Made by a program: the position numbers and the translations under genes
The notes under the pieces: model-generated
The model's database searches: none
What the model was told of the DNA's origin: nothing
What the model saw: the letters and a program-made list of their open reading frames with translations, nothing else
Part shown: positions 8,333 to 16,907 of the stretch, one piece after another
Layout of the letters: every line of letters starts with the position of its first letter
Position numbering within the stretch: the first letter of the stretch is position 1
Assembly: GCA_016721945.1 (NCBI GenBank)
Contig: JADKHC010000005.1
Coordinates: 124,001 to 188,000, forward strand
DNA: 64,000 bases
DNA from: Verrucomicrobiota bacterium
GTDB lineage: Bacteria; Verrucomicrobiota; Verrucomicrobiia; Opitutales; Opitutaceae
Direction: 5' to 3'

Positions 8333-8437
8333 GGGGAGCACACGCGTCTCGCGTGTTGGTTCGGGCGTCTCGCCCGAGCCTTCCAAACAACACCCGGCGG
8401 GACGCCGAGTGTTGCACGCGGGACGCGTGCGCTCCCC
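8333..8437. repeat. Nested palindrome made of four triloop hairpins
   Basis: Four short hairpins in a row: CACGCG-TCT-CGCGTG (8341-8355), TCGGGCG-TCT-CGCCCGA (8361-8377), CACCCGGCG-GGA-CGCCGAGTG (8391-8411, one mismatch) and CACGCG-GGA-CGCGTG (8415-8429). The outer ends GGGGAGC (8333) and GCTCCCC (8431) are also complementary, so the element is one large imperfect palindrome in which hairpins 1 and 4, and 2 and 3, mirror each other. It is REP-like. The rest of the 8164-8658 gap shows nothing else I can name. Confidence 0.7.
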
Positions 8438-8658
8438 AGACCGCAAAAACCGAATTTCCATACAGATACAAACCGGAGCAATCTTCCGGGGCATTCAACC
8501 CAGAGGGAGAAGCCTAAAAGGGATGGTCCCTCTGCGTAAATAATGATGCTTGTTCACTCCTTTGGCCGATGTTGCTAGGGAGGATTCCCCTGTGATCACT
8601 AGCCGCTTGCACGAGTTGAAAATCTCCCGATTCTCGAATGGTTGTGCATAGTAAAATT

Positions 8659-9357
8659 ATGATTTTTCGGTTCCCGCTTTTCCTCATCATCGGTCTGCTC
8701 GTCCTTGCAGTTGCTCCGCTGCGTGCAGCGGGCCCGTATCTAGGCAGCACTGCACCCAATGCGTTGCTTCTTCTGCCGCCACCGCCTCCTGCCGGTTCCG
8801 TTGAAGATCTGGCCGACCGCGATGCTGCTTACAGGGTTTACCTAACATGCACACCCGAGCAATTCGCCCTCGGCGTGACTCAGCAGCGCCTCACTATTTT
8901 TCACTTGGCCACTGCAGTTTGCCCATGGTTCAAGCCCGGGGAATTTCCTAAAACCGAAGCTCTCTTCAAACAGGTCACCGACGAATCATATCTAGTCACC
9001 CGCGCCACCAAGCTAATTTGGAAACGCCCGCGTCCCTATATTACCGATCCAGTCCGCTTCGCCAAAGTGATCGAGCCAGATCCCTCCCCGTCTCCCACCT
9101 ACCCGAGTGGCCACGCAACTCGCGCCACCCTGTATGCCTTGATCCTAAGCGAGCTCTTCCCCGAACAGCGTGAGGCAATTTCGGCCAAGGCTTCCGAGTC
9201 TGGCTGGCTTCGCGTGCAGGGCGGCGTGCATACGCCTCTGGATATTTACGCAGGCCGCACGCTCGGCCAGGCCATCGCCCAAGCGTTGTTGCGCAATCCG
9301 GCATTTCAGCAGGATCTGGCCGAAGTGAAGGCCGAGATCGCTGCCGCAGCCAAGTGA
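8659..9357 (+). CDS. Secreted PAP2-superfamily (class A-like) acid phosphatase
   Basis: 232 residues with a signal peptide (MIFRFPLFLIIGLLVLAV, cleaved near LRAA). The tripartite PAP2 motif is recognisable: KLIWKRPRPY (near residue 118), 'YPSGHATRATLYA' with the catalytic His, and 'LRVQGGVHTPLDIYAGR' with the third His and Asp. Length and the early 'PLPPPP'-like segment match bacterial non-specific acid phosphatases (PhoN type). It is predicted to hydrolyse phosphomonoesters in the periplasm. The motif 3 opening is LR rather than the usual SR. An upstream ATG at 8638 is possible, but ATG 8659 gives a better signal peptide. It is convergent with the lipoprotein cluster. Confidence 0.82.
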   Translation: MIFRFPLFLIIGLLVLAVAPLRAAGPYLGSTAPNALLLLPPPPPAGSVEDLADRDAAYRVYLTCTPEQFALGVTQQRLTIFHLATAVCPWFKPGEFPKTEALFKQVTDESYLVTRATKLIWKRPRPYITDPVRFAKVIEPDPSPSPTYPSGHATRATLYALILSELFPEQREAISAKASESGWLRVQGGVHTPLDIYAGRTLGQAIAQALLRNPAFQQDLAEVKAEIAAAAK

Positions 9358-9396
9358 CGCAGGTCCGCCTGGGCCAAGCGTCAGCTCTTTATTTTT
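9355..9396 (+). terminator. Probable terminator after the PAP2 phosphatase
   Basis: TGACGC (9355-9360) pairs with GCGTCA (9378-9383), with further inner pairing (GG/CC), and a T-rich stretch (TCTTTATTTTTT) follows. It overlaps the stop codon of the phosphatase gene and the tail of the convergent gene. Confidence 0.5.
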
Positions 9397-10600
9397 TAAG
9401 CTCGCTGCAAAACACCACGACGTCGGGCATTTTGGCTCCAATGCTTGGATCGGCAGCGGGTACTGTGATCGTGAAACTCTGCGTCAGGGATTGAACCACC
9501 GCCCCGCTGGCGTCGAGAAACTCCAACGTTGCGGCGTGCTCGCCAGGCTTAAGTGACAGCGCGGCAAAACTGAAAAACTGCGGCAGGTTATCCCAAGCAC
9601 GAAGGTCAGCCTCCGGCGTCGTCGCAGCTGAGGCGATTTTACTGAACAGACCGACTGCGGCCAGGCCGATCGCAGCCCGGTCCGCATCACGACCACCGTG
9701 ATCGGCCGCAGCCATCGCGCCGATCAAGGCGACATCGCCAACCGTGTCGGTCGCCTGCTTGAACGCTGCTTTATTGCCGAGCACGTGATCCATCAAGCGC
9801 CCGCCACGCGTGGTCGCCTGAAAACTAACATCGTCATACGGCGGTAGCGCCACCCAGCGGCCACTCACTTCGATTCGTGCCGAATGAATCCGCGACTGCG
9901 GGGTGAAAAACTTCAGCTGCTCTCCAAACTCTCCGCCAGAATACTTGGTCGGCCCCTGGCCGTACTCGACAAAGAGCATGACGTTGGCCTTGGGATTGTA
10001 CGCTGGAGGAACGGCACGGCCCTGCTGTTTCGCGTTTTCTCGGGCGCGGCGCAGTGAGTCGGCGCCGTCGCCACCGAGCTTGGCCGAAACCAATCCATCG
10101 AGGTAATCGAGCAACACGTAATCGCCAGCATAGGTTTTGTCCTCCGTGTCGCTGTCGAGTAGTTCGCCATTGCGAAAAAGAGCGCGGGCGTTGTCAGGTT
10201 CGCCATCGCGCCAGTAAAGAATGCTGCGGTAAAACGAGGCCATGACGCGTTCGTACGGTTCGCCGATAAACGGCTTGTCCGACTCGTTGCGAAACATACG
10301 GCGCGACTTCGCAGCCTCAGAGTTGACCTGGCCGTAGTTGGCCGCAGCGGCAGCGAGTGCGTTGTCGAGTTTTGCCTTGGCTTCGTCGTACAGACCGCGA
10401 CGAAGCGCGGCGGCAGCCACGCGATATTCCCAAAGCACACGATCCCTCGCAGGCGCGACCGCCAAGTGGGCATTACCATCAACCACCGGATCTCCCGTAA
10501 ACGGCACGCTCGGAGGCGGCGGGACGGTTGCGCATCCGGCAAAAAATATTACCGGTAGGAACAGGGTTAGGCGAAAACGAGAAATGAGACCGCGAAGCAT
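9389..10600 (-). CDS. COG3014-like lipoprotein
   Basis: 403 residues. A lipoprotein signal ends in the lipobox FFAGC (Cys23). The mature part starts with helical, TPR-like content ('AAAALRRGLYDEAKAKLDNAL', 'SFYRSILYWRDGEPDNARALF'), then 'AGDYVLLDYLDGLVSAKLG' and a beta-rich C-terminal half ('VMLFVEYGQGPTKYSGGEFGE'). This matches the architecture of the uncharacterised COG3014 proteins. It is the last gene of a four-gene minus-strand cluster with an LpoB-like, a YcfL-like and an unknown periplasmic protein, the same company COG3014 keeps elsewhere. The function is unknown; a link to peptidoglycan synthesis control is inferred from the neighbours only. Confidence 0.65.
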   Translation of the reverse strand: MLRGLISRFRLTLFLPVIFFAGCATVPPPPSVPFTGDPVVDGNAHLAVAPARDRVLWEYRVAAAALRRGLYDEAKAKLDNALAAAAANYGQVNSEAAKSRRMFRNESDKPFIGEPYERVMASFYRSILYWRDGEPDNARALFRNGELLDSDTEDKTYAGDYVLLDYLDGLVSAKLGGDGADSLRRARENAKQQGRAVPPAYNPKANVMLFVEYGQGPTKYSGGEFGEQLKFFTPQSRIHSARIEVSGRWVALPPYDDVSFQATTRGGRLMDHVLGNKAAFKQATDTVGDVALIGAMAAADHGGRDADRAAIGLAAVGLFSKIASAATTPEADLRAWDNLPQFFSFAALSLKPGEHAATLEFLDASGAVVQSLTQSFTITVPAADPSIGAKMPDVVVFCSELKK

Positions 10601-10618
10601 GAAGGGGAAGTAATGAAA

Positions 10619-10650
10619 GACGCCGCACGCGTTGGCAACACGGCGGCGTC
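10619..10650. repeat. Intergenic hairpin inside the lipoprotein cluster
   Basis: GACGCCG (10619-10625) pairs with CGGCGTC (10644-10650) around an 18-base loop. It lies between the stop of the 332-residue gene and the start of the COG3014-like gene. There is no T run, so it is more likely a processing or stability element than a terminator. Confidence 0.45.
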
Positions 10651-10704
10651 AGCAATTCAACGGGCGGCGGGACGACAGACGTGTTGTCCGCTGCAAAAAT
10701 GTTC

Positions 10705-11703
10705 TTACCTGGCCGTCAGCGACATATCCTCCATGAGCGCGAGCGCAGTGGCTTCGGTGATATCGCGCACATCGAACTGGCGCACGATGCGGCCGGCCTG
10801 CTGATCGCGACCGAGAATGTCGGCGGAGCTCGCCTGACCGATAATCGACGAGTCAGAAAGACGGACAGCGGTCACCTGAATGTCAGGCGTAGCCACGACC
10901 TTGTCCTCCGAGACACCGACGACCGTGATATTCCGACTGGAAACAAGAACTTCGATGACAACATCGGCGACCTTCGCGAGCGCTTCACGATCCTTGCGCG
11001 CGCCTTCGTTGGTCGGTGCGGTGAAATGATCGATCGGTTTGTCGGCGATGAGCGAAGTGGCGACTTTTTGGTCAGCCAACGCAGCTCCCGCGTAACGGAA
11101 GGGACGGCCGAAGAGGCGCTCAACTTCGCGCACCGTCTGGCGGTCGGCCAGGGTCGCAGCGGTTTTCTCACCAGCAGCATAAGTGTTTTCGGCGCTGACC
11201 TTGGTGGTTTTCGCTTCGGCGGTGCCTTTGCCTGGCGTAGTGGAATCACCACTACTGCCCGCATTGCCGCCGAGCGCGACGTTGACCTGCGTCTGCGGAG
11301 CTCCTGCGGTGGCAGGCTTGGCCGCGTTGGGATCAGCCTCGAAATTGGATTTCTTTTCGCTCTGCACGGACTCGGATTTTTCCGTGCGAGCGGTGAGCTT
11401 CATGTTGGAGCTTTCGTCAACAAGCTCACGATTCACGAAAAAGAGAACGCGCGGCTTGCCGAGTTTTTCGTAAGCGACACGAAAGGTGTCGATAACTTGC
11501 TTGGCCTTTTCGGGTGCGATCAACGCGCCAGAGGGACCATAAAGACGTTGTTGCGTATCGGGTGTTTCGGCAACCGGCTGGCTGTACTGCACTGGATAGC
11601 CCTGCTTGATCGGTACGGGCGCCTCGGGTTGTTTATCGTCGGCAAAAACAGGAGCCGCGACTGATGCCGCGAGGCAAAGCGAAAGCGTAATACGAGTTTT
11701 CAT
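10705..11703 (-). CDS. Periplasmic protein of unknown function in the LpoB/YcfL cluster
   Basis: 332 residues with a clear signal peptide (MKTRITLSLCLAASVAAPVF, cleaved after ADD region). I do not recognise a family. The order is: an N-terminal globular part ('QQRLYGPSGALIAPEKAKQV', 'KPRVLFFVNRELVDESS'), a low-complexity Lys/Ala/Gly/Ser/Thr segment (about residues 110-190), then a C-terminal alpha/beta region ('REVERLFGRPFRYAGAALAD', 'KVADVVIEVLVSSRNITVVG'). The C-terminal part, with a variable 'ITAVRLSDSSIIGQA'-like strand, resembles the layout of CsgG/LpoB-type proteins, but this is weak. ATG 11703 is chosen for the signal peptide; an open frame continues to 11778. It sits between the YcfL-like and COG3014-like genes. 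Confidence 0.6.
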   Translation of the reverse strand: MKTRITLSLCLAASVAAPVFADDKQPEAPVPIKQGYPVQYSQPVAETPDTQQRLYGPSGALIAPEKAKQVIDTFRVAYEKLGKPRVLFFVNRELVDESSNMKLTARTEKSESVQSEKKSNFEADPNAAKPATAGAPQTQVNVALGGNAGSSGDSTTPGKGTAEAKTTKVSAENTYAAGEKTAATLADRQTVREVERLFGRPFRYAGAALADQKVATSLIADKPIDHFTAPTNEGARKDREALAKVADVVIEVLVSSRNITVVGVSEDKVVATPDIQVTAVRLSDSSIIGQASSADILGRDQQAGRIVRQFDVRDITEATALALMEDMSLTAR

Positions 11704-11787
11704 ATTCGTGGGAGAGTCTGATGGTTTATCCGCAGGATGCGGGCTAGGCCGGACCGGGCGCGAAGCACGATCCGGCACTCAGAGTAA

Positions 11788-12204
11788 TCAACGGGCCTGA
11801 CGAACGCGGATGGTGTATTTCCGCGCCAGATCGTTCATTGAGGTAAAGGTCACTGCCTCGGTGGTGTTTTCGCCGAGGATCAATGTCTGCCAGGGCGTTT
11901 CGTCACCGGTGGTAGTGCCGTCTTCATGCTTGAACACGCAATTAACCTGAACCTGGATGCGGCGGTTTTCGCGGTTCTTAATGTTGGCAGTGATTTCGAG
12001 GCGGCCATCCGGCAGGTTGCGATATTGGATGCCCGTCGAGGTGACCGAGTATTGAACCTGTTTGTCCATCAGGACGAACGCTTCGGTATTCTCCAACGTG
12101 TATTTCGTCGTGTCCTGCGCGGTGAACGGGCCTGGCGGCTCGGATACGCAGCCCGCGAACAAGGTGAGCGTAATGGCGGAAAGAAAGAGTGAGATTTTTT
12201 TCAT
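11788..12204 (-). CDS. YcfL-family lipoprotein (DUF1425)
   Basis: 138 residues. A lipoprotein signal (MKKISLFLSAITLTLFAGC, lipobox FAGC with Cys at 19) is followed by a single beta-sandwich-like domain with 'GRLEITANIKNRENRRIQVQ', 'CVFKHEDGTTTGDETPWQTL' and 'EAVTFTSMNDLARKYTIRVR', the pattern of YcfL (NRE followed by R-x-x-x-Q-V). In E. coli ycfL lies directly next to lpoB, as here. The role is unknown. The LpoB-like gene ends 50 bases upstream. Confidence 0.75.
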   Translation of the reverse strand: MKKISLFLSAITLTLFAGCVSEPPGPFTAQDTTKYTLENTEAFVLMDKQVQYSVTSTGIQYRNLPDGRLEITANIKNRENRRIQVQVNCVFKHEDGTTTGDETPWQTLILGENTTEAVTFTSMNDLARKYTIRVRQAR

Positions 12205-12254
12205 GGTGTCAGTAACTCCGATGACAGGCACAAGGTTGAATTTGTGCCCTCAAT

Positions 12255-12887
12255 TTAGCGATAAGCGGCGTCTTCGAGGCCCTGTTTTTTGATTTCGGCG
12301 GAGTCTTCCCAGACGATCTCGCTCGTGCGGGCATCGATCAGCTGGAAGCTGTACAAAACGTAATCGCTGACACCCTGCGAAGTGCGGCTGGCCATGCCAC
12401 CGAGTTTGCCGGTAAGGAAATAGTCGGCACCTTTGAACTCGACGACACTCGGGTCGGAACTGGCGGTGACAGCGCCCTGCTGCTTGAGTTCGCGTTCGCG
12501 CTCGAGCGTCTTCATGCGGTCACGGGCGAGAAAGCGGACTTTGCCGTTGGAGTGCTTGTTGAGCTCGATGCGGATGCGGTCGTTGAAGAGATCTTTATTG
12601 ATCGGAAAACGTGTGTCGTTGACGACTGGATCGAGCACGATGCGCGGGACGCTGGTGGCGTTGGCAATCTCGCGGACGCCGAGGATGCTGCGCGCCATCT
12701 TGTCGGTGACGGTAACGAGATCCTGCGATTCGATGCCGGTGCCGGCGACGAAGCCGCGTTCATCGGCTTTCATCTCGGTCACGGGCACGCCCGAGGGATT
12801 TTGCACCCCACTGCTGGCACAACCAGCAAGAAACATGGAGGCGACGCCGGTGCTCAGAATTACAATACGTTGTAGGCTGTTTTTCAT
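12255..12887 (-). CDS. LpoB-like penicillin-binding-protein activator lipoprotein
   Basis: 210 residues. Lipoprotein signal with lipobox FLAGC (Cys near 23). The mature part carries the LpoB-type fold: 'LVTVTDKMARSILGVREI', 'PRIVLDPVVNDTRFPINKDL', 'RIRIELNKHSNGKVRFLARD', then 'YFLTGKLGGMASRTSQGVSD' and 'FQLIDARTSEIVWEDSAEIK'. LpoB activates the bifunctional peptidoglycan synthase PBP1b from the outer membrane in enterobacteria; here the linker between the lipid anchor and the domain is short. It is the first gene of the cluster, with ATG 12887 chosen because it starts the signal peptide. Confidence 0.78.
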   Translation of the reverse strand: MKNSLQRIVILSTGVASMFLAGCASSGVQNPSGVPVTEMKADERGFVAGTGIESQDLVTVTDKMARSILGVREIANATSVPRIVLDPVVNDTRFPINKDLFNDRIRIELNKHSNGKVRFLARDRMKTLERERELKQQGAVTASSDPSVVEFKGADYFLTGKLGGMASRTSQGVSDYVLYSFQLIDARTSEIVWEDSAEIKKQGLEDAAYR

Positions 12888-12973
12888 GGTTGTAGTCAAA
12901 GGGAGTAAGTTCGCGAAATTCCGTGGCAGACAAAATACGCGTGGCGTTCAGATGAACGCGTTCGCCGCGCACA

Positions 12974-13678
12974 TCAACGGCCAAACATGCCGTTGGCAGA
13001 ACTCATCGGCGAAGAACCGCCGTAGTAATTGTTGATGATAGTGACATTCTGCGGCGTGCTCTGCGCTGGCGGATTCGCAGCCGCGGGCTGTGTTTCTGGC
13101 ACAACAAAGACCCGCTCTTCACGCGCACGGGCGTTTTCGTCAGCGATCGCGCCGATCAGCAGGCCTGCACCCGCGCCCCAAGCCGCACCACGCCAGGAAT
13201 TGCGATGATGAGAATTATTGCCGATGATCGCACCGGTCAGGCCACCCCAGAACATACCTGACGACGCATAACTCGGACGGCGGTAGCCGTAATCAGAATA
13301 TTGATACGTCGGCCGTGCGTAACCGTAACCGTACAATCCGCGCGACCCATAGGATCCATACGTTCCATAAGATCCGTAACCTCCGTAGGAGTGGTAGGTC
13401 GGACGGCGATCATAACCATAACCATTTGGCACCGGCACCTGGTTGCGACGGTTATAGTCACGTGATTCACCGACAGCCGAACCAATCAACCCACCCGCAA
13501 CGGCGCCGATCGCAGCACCTTTCCAGGCGTTATGATGGAGGTCGCCAGAATTATTGCCGATCACGGCACCCGCGATGCCTCCCAAGACGGCTCCATTGAC
13601 GGTTTCGGGACGAAAGACCTGCGCCTGCAACGGCACAAGGGCGAGCAAGGAAAGAGTGAGTGCAGCAATGGTTTTCAT
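12974..13678 (-). CDS. Glycine-zipper, Tyr/Gly-rich envelope protein
   Basis: 234 residues with a signal peptide (MKTIAALTLSLLALVPLQAQ). Two near-copies of a glycine-zipper unit flank a Tyr/Gly-rich middle. Unit 1 is 'NGAVLGGIAGAVIGNNSGD' followed by 'AWKGAAIGAVAGGLIGSAVG'; unit 2 is 'FWGGLTGAIIGNNSHHRNSW' followed by 'RGAAWGAGAGLLIGAIADEN'. The middle (about residues 95-150) has repeated YG, SYG and RPxY groups. The C-terminus ends in a 'NVTIINNYYGG' segment. Glycine-zipper proteins of this sort associate with the outer membrane; no specific function is known. It is 95 bases downstream of the RND permease on the same strand and may belong to either neighbour. Confidence 0.7.
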   Translation of the reverse strand: MKTIAALTLSLLALVPLQAQVFRPETVNGAVLGGIAGAVIGNNSGDLHHNAWKGAAIGAVAGGLIGSAVGESRDYNRRNQVPVPNGYGYDRRPTYHSYGGYGSYGTYGSYGSRGLYGYGYARPTYQYSDYGYRRPSYASSGMFWGGLTGAIIGNNSHHRNSWRGAAWGAGAGLLIGAIADENARAREERVFVVPETQPAAANPPAQSTPQNVTIINNYYGGSSPMSSANGMFGR

Positions 13679-13782
13679 GGTTTGAAAGGGGCTGAGCTTA
13701 AACAGACATGACAAGCTCTGCAAGGTTTCAGGAATCGCTCTTGCCCGCCCAGCAAAACACGTAACCCATTAACATATTGAAA

Positions 13783-16700
13783 TTAACGTGTCGGAACAGC
13801 CACACCCACGCGCGGCCGCCTTATCCGCGCCGTAAACCGGTCCAGATAAAGGTAGATAACCGGCGTGATATATAAAGTAAGCAGTTGCGAAACAAGAAGC
13901 CCTCCAACCACCGCCAAACCAAGCGGACGACGCGATTCAGCCCCGGCACCCAGCCCAAGCGCGATCGGAACCGCACTGGCGAGCGCGGCAAAAGACGTCA
14001 TCATAATCGGACGGAAGCGCACGAGGCATGCCTGCGTGATCGCCTTTTCAGCCGAAGCTTCGCCGCCCGCGCGGGTCGCCAATGCAAAGTCGATCATCAT
14101 AATCGCGTTCTTTTTCACGATGCCAACGAGCAGGATAATGCCAACGTAGCCCATGATGTTGAGCTCTTCGCGAAACGCCCAAAGCGTGAACAACGCGCCG
14201 AAACTCGCCGCCGGCAAACCGGACAAAATGGTGAGCGGGTGAATGAAATCCTCGTACAAAATACCGAGCACAATGTAGATCACCAACACCGCCATGATGA
14301 GCAGAAGACCGAGCCCCTTGAGCGACGAAGCGAAAGCTTGTGCGCTGCCTTGAAAAGCGAAGCTCACGGTGGCCGGCAGATTTTGTTGCGCGAGTTTGGT
14401 GATGGCCTCGGTGGCATCGCTGAGTGACGCCCCAGCCTTAAGATTAAAGGAAATCGTGACGGCGGGAACCTGCCCGAGATGATTCACCGTCAGCGGTCCA
14501 ACCGTGCGTTCGACTTTCGCCACGGCATTAACGGGGACGAGTTTGCCGTTGCGAGCGCGCAGGTAGAGCGAGGAAAGGTCCTCGGGGTCGCGCTGAAACT
14601 CCGGCGCCACCTCCATCACCACATAGTACTGATTTGTCGGTGTGTAAATGGTTGAGACCTGCCGCGAGCCGTAGGCGCTGTAGAGCGACTCTTCGATTTG
14701 CTGCGGCGTAAGCCCGAGACGCGCCGCACGGTCGCGATCGATGATCACGCGAGCTTGCGGGCTCGAAATCTGGAGATCCGAGTTTACGTCCGTCACCGCA
14801 TCCACACCCTGGATACGTTTCTCCATGTCGCGGGCGGCCTCATAAAGCTGATCGAGATCGCTGCCGAAAAGCGTGAATTGATAAAGCGCCCGACTCTGCT
14901 GGCCGCCGATGCGGATAGGAGGTGGTTGTTGCGGATACGCGCGCAACCCCGGAATGACCGAAAGCTGCTTGCGCAGATCCTGAATAATCTCGCCCACCGG
15001 CTTGCGCTCATCGCGTTCCTTCAGGCGCATGAACATATTCCCGGAATTGACAGCGCCCGCGCCACCCCCACCCGCCACCGAGGACATAAACGCTGCCACA
15101 TCGGGATTCTGCGCCACGATGGCCGCCGCCGCCTCCTGATGCCGAATCATTTCCTCGAAGGAAATATCCTGCGAAGCTTCAGTCGGAGTGCGGATCTGTC
15201 CGGTATCGTCGGAAGGAATAAAACCCTGCGGCAAAATTACCGCAAACACCACCGTGAGAACCACCATCAAACCGGCAATTCCCACTGTGATTCCGCGATG
15301 GCGAAGGCTGACCCGCAACGTTCGCTCATAAAAACTCCGCATGCCCTCAAGCATCCGCTCGGTCGTGCGGTAGAACGCGCCATGTTTGCGATGCGCCTCC
15401 TCGTCATGGGGACGCAAAAATCGGCTGCACAACATCGGCGTCAGCGTCAGCGAAACCAGACCGGAAACTAAAATCGAGGCCGTGATCGTGACTGCAAATT
15501 CATGCAGCAAGCGGCCGAGAATTCCGCCCATGAACAAAATCGGGATAAACACCGCGACCAGCGACAACGTCATCGACATGATCGTGAAGCCGATCTCGGC
15601 CGAGCCCTTGAATGCCGCCTCGCGCACCGACATACCTTTTTCGGTATAACGTACGATATTCTCAAGCATCACAATCGCGTCATCCACGACAAAGCCCACC
15701 GACAACGTGAGCGCGAGCAGCGAGAAATTATCCAGCGTGTAACCAAGGAAATACATCACCACGAACGTCCCCAGCAGCGCCATCGGGATCGCGAGCGCGG
15801 GAATGGTCGTGGCCCGCAGGGTTCGCAAAAACAGGAAGATAACCAAAACCACCAAAATGATGGAAAGCATCAGCGTAAACTCGACATCGTGCACCGATTC
15901 CCGGATAGCCGCCGAACCATCGCGCAGAATATCGAGCTGCACCGAAGGCGGAATCTGTTGTTGGAATTGCGGCAGCAACGCACGGATACGATCCACCACT
16001 TCCACCGTGTTGGTGCCGGGTTGACGCTGAACGGCGAGAACGATGGCCCGGCTTCCTTTTCCATCCTTGTAATACCAACTCGCCACGCGCCGGTTTTGCA
16101 CACTGTCCGTCACGTCGGCGATCTCGCCCAAGCGGACAGGCGCGCCGTTGCGATAAGCCACGACGATGTCGCGAAACGCTTCCGCCGATTCGAGCTGGCC
16201 AGTCGCCACCACTTGCATCGACTGCGTCGTACCGTCGAGCACGCCGGTGGGAAGATTGACGTTGTGCGCCGACAACGCCGCACGCACTTCCTCGAGCGCG
16301 ATGCCGCGCGCCGCGAGCGCCTCGGGATTGAGCCGGGCGCGCAACGCGTATTTTTGCGCACCGTAAATCTGCACCTGGGCAACACCATCAACCATCGATA
16401 TGCGCTGCGCCACCATCGTCTCGGCGTATTCATTTACCTTGGACAACGGCAAGGTTTGCGAACTGAACGTCAGAAAAAGAATCGGCGAATCGGCGGGATT
16501 GGTTTTCTGCAACGAAGGCGGTGCCGGCATGTCCGTGGGCAAGCGGCGCTGCACGACTGCGATCGCCGCCTGCACGTCTTGTGCGGCCGCATCGATGTCG
16601 CGTTCCAGCGAAAAAGTCAGGGTAATCTGCGTCGAACCGAGCGCACTGGTCGACACCATCGAGTCAATGCCCGCAATGGTAGAAAACTGCTGCTCTAGCG

Positions 16701-16896
16701 GCGTGGCCACCGCGGAAGCCATCGTTTCTGGCGTCGCACCCGGCAAACCCGCGCTCACCTGGATGGTTGGAAAATCGACATTGGGCAGATCGTTAACCGG
16801 AAGCATCCGGAACGCCATGACACCAAACACGCACAACGCCGTCGTGAGCAGCGTTGTCATCACCGGCCGGCGGATACAGAGAGCTGGAAGATTCAT
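13783..16896 (-). CDS. RND efflux pump inner-membrane permease (MdtB/MdtC/AcrB family)
   Basis: 1037 residues, the normal length for HAE-1 RND permeases. It starts MNLPALCIRRPVMTTLLTTA, the typical cytoplasmic amphipathic start plus TM1. The porter repeats and the periplasmic docking domain follow, then the TM4 proton-relay pair in 'LALTLSVGFVVDDAIVMLEN' and the TM10-11 Lys in 'GIILLVGIVKKNAIMMIDFA'. Similarity is closest to the MdtC/multidrug type. It would form a proton-driven tripartite exporter with the adaptor encoded 11 bases upstream and an outer-membrane channel not present in this window. Confidence 0.95.
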   Translation of the reverse strand: MNLPALCIRRPVMTTLLTTALCVFGVMAFRMLPVNDLPNVDFPTIQVSAGLPGATPETMASAVATPLEQQFSTIAGIDSMVSTSALGSTQITLTFSLERDIDAAAQDVQAAIAVVQRRLPTDMPAPPSLQKTNPADSPILFLTFSSQTLPLSKVNEYAETMVAQRISMVDGVAQVQIYGAQKYALRARLNPEALAARGIALEEVRAALSAHNVNLPTGVLDGTTQSMQVVATGQLESAEAFRDIVVAYRNGAPVRLGEIADVTDSVQNRRVASWYYKDGKGSRAIVLAVQRQPGTNTVEVVDRIRALLPQFQQQIPPSVQLDILRDGSAAIRESVHDVEFTLMLSIILVVLVIFLFLRTLRATTIPALAIPMALLGTFVVMYFLGYTLDNFSLLALTLSVGFVVDDAIVMLENIVRYTEKGMSVREAAFKGSAEIGFTIMSMTLSLVAVFIPILFMGGILGRLLHEFAVTITASILVSGLVSLTLTPMLCSRFLRPHDEEAHRKHGAFYRTTERMLEGMRSFYERTLRVSLRHRGITVGIAGLMVVLTVVFAVILPQGFIPSDDTGQIRTPTEASQDISFEEMIRHQEAAAAIVAQNPDVAAFMSSVAGGGGAGAVNSGNMFMRLKERDERKPVGEIIQDLRKQLSVIPGLRAYPQQPPPIRIGGQQSRALYQFTLFGSDLDQLYEAARDMEKRIQGVDAVTDVNSDLQISSPQARVIIDRDRAARLGLTPQQIEESLYSAYGSRQVSTIYTPTNQYYVVMEVAPEFQRDPEDLSSLYLRARNGKLVPVNAVAKVERTVGPLTVNHLGQVPAVTISFNLKAGASLSDATEAITKLAQQNLPATVSFAFQGSAQAFASSLKGLGLLLIMAVLVIYIVLGILYEDFIHPLTILSGLPAASFGALFTLWAFREELNIMGYVGIILLVGIVKKNAIMMIDFALATRAGGEASAEKAITQACLVRFRPIMMTSFAALASAVPIALGLGAGAESRRPLGLAVVGGLLVSQLLTLYITPVIYLYLDRFTARIRRPRVGVAVPTR

Positions 16897-16907
16897 CGCG
16901 GCGTCCG

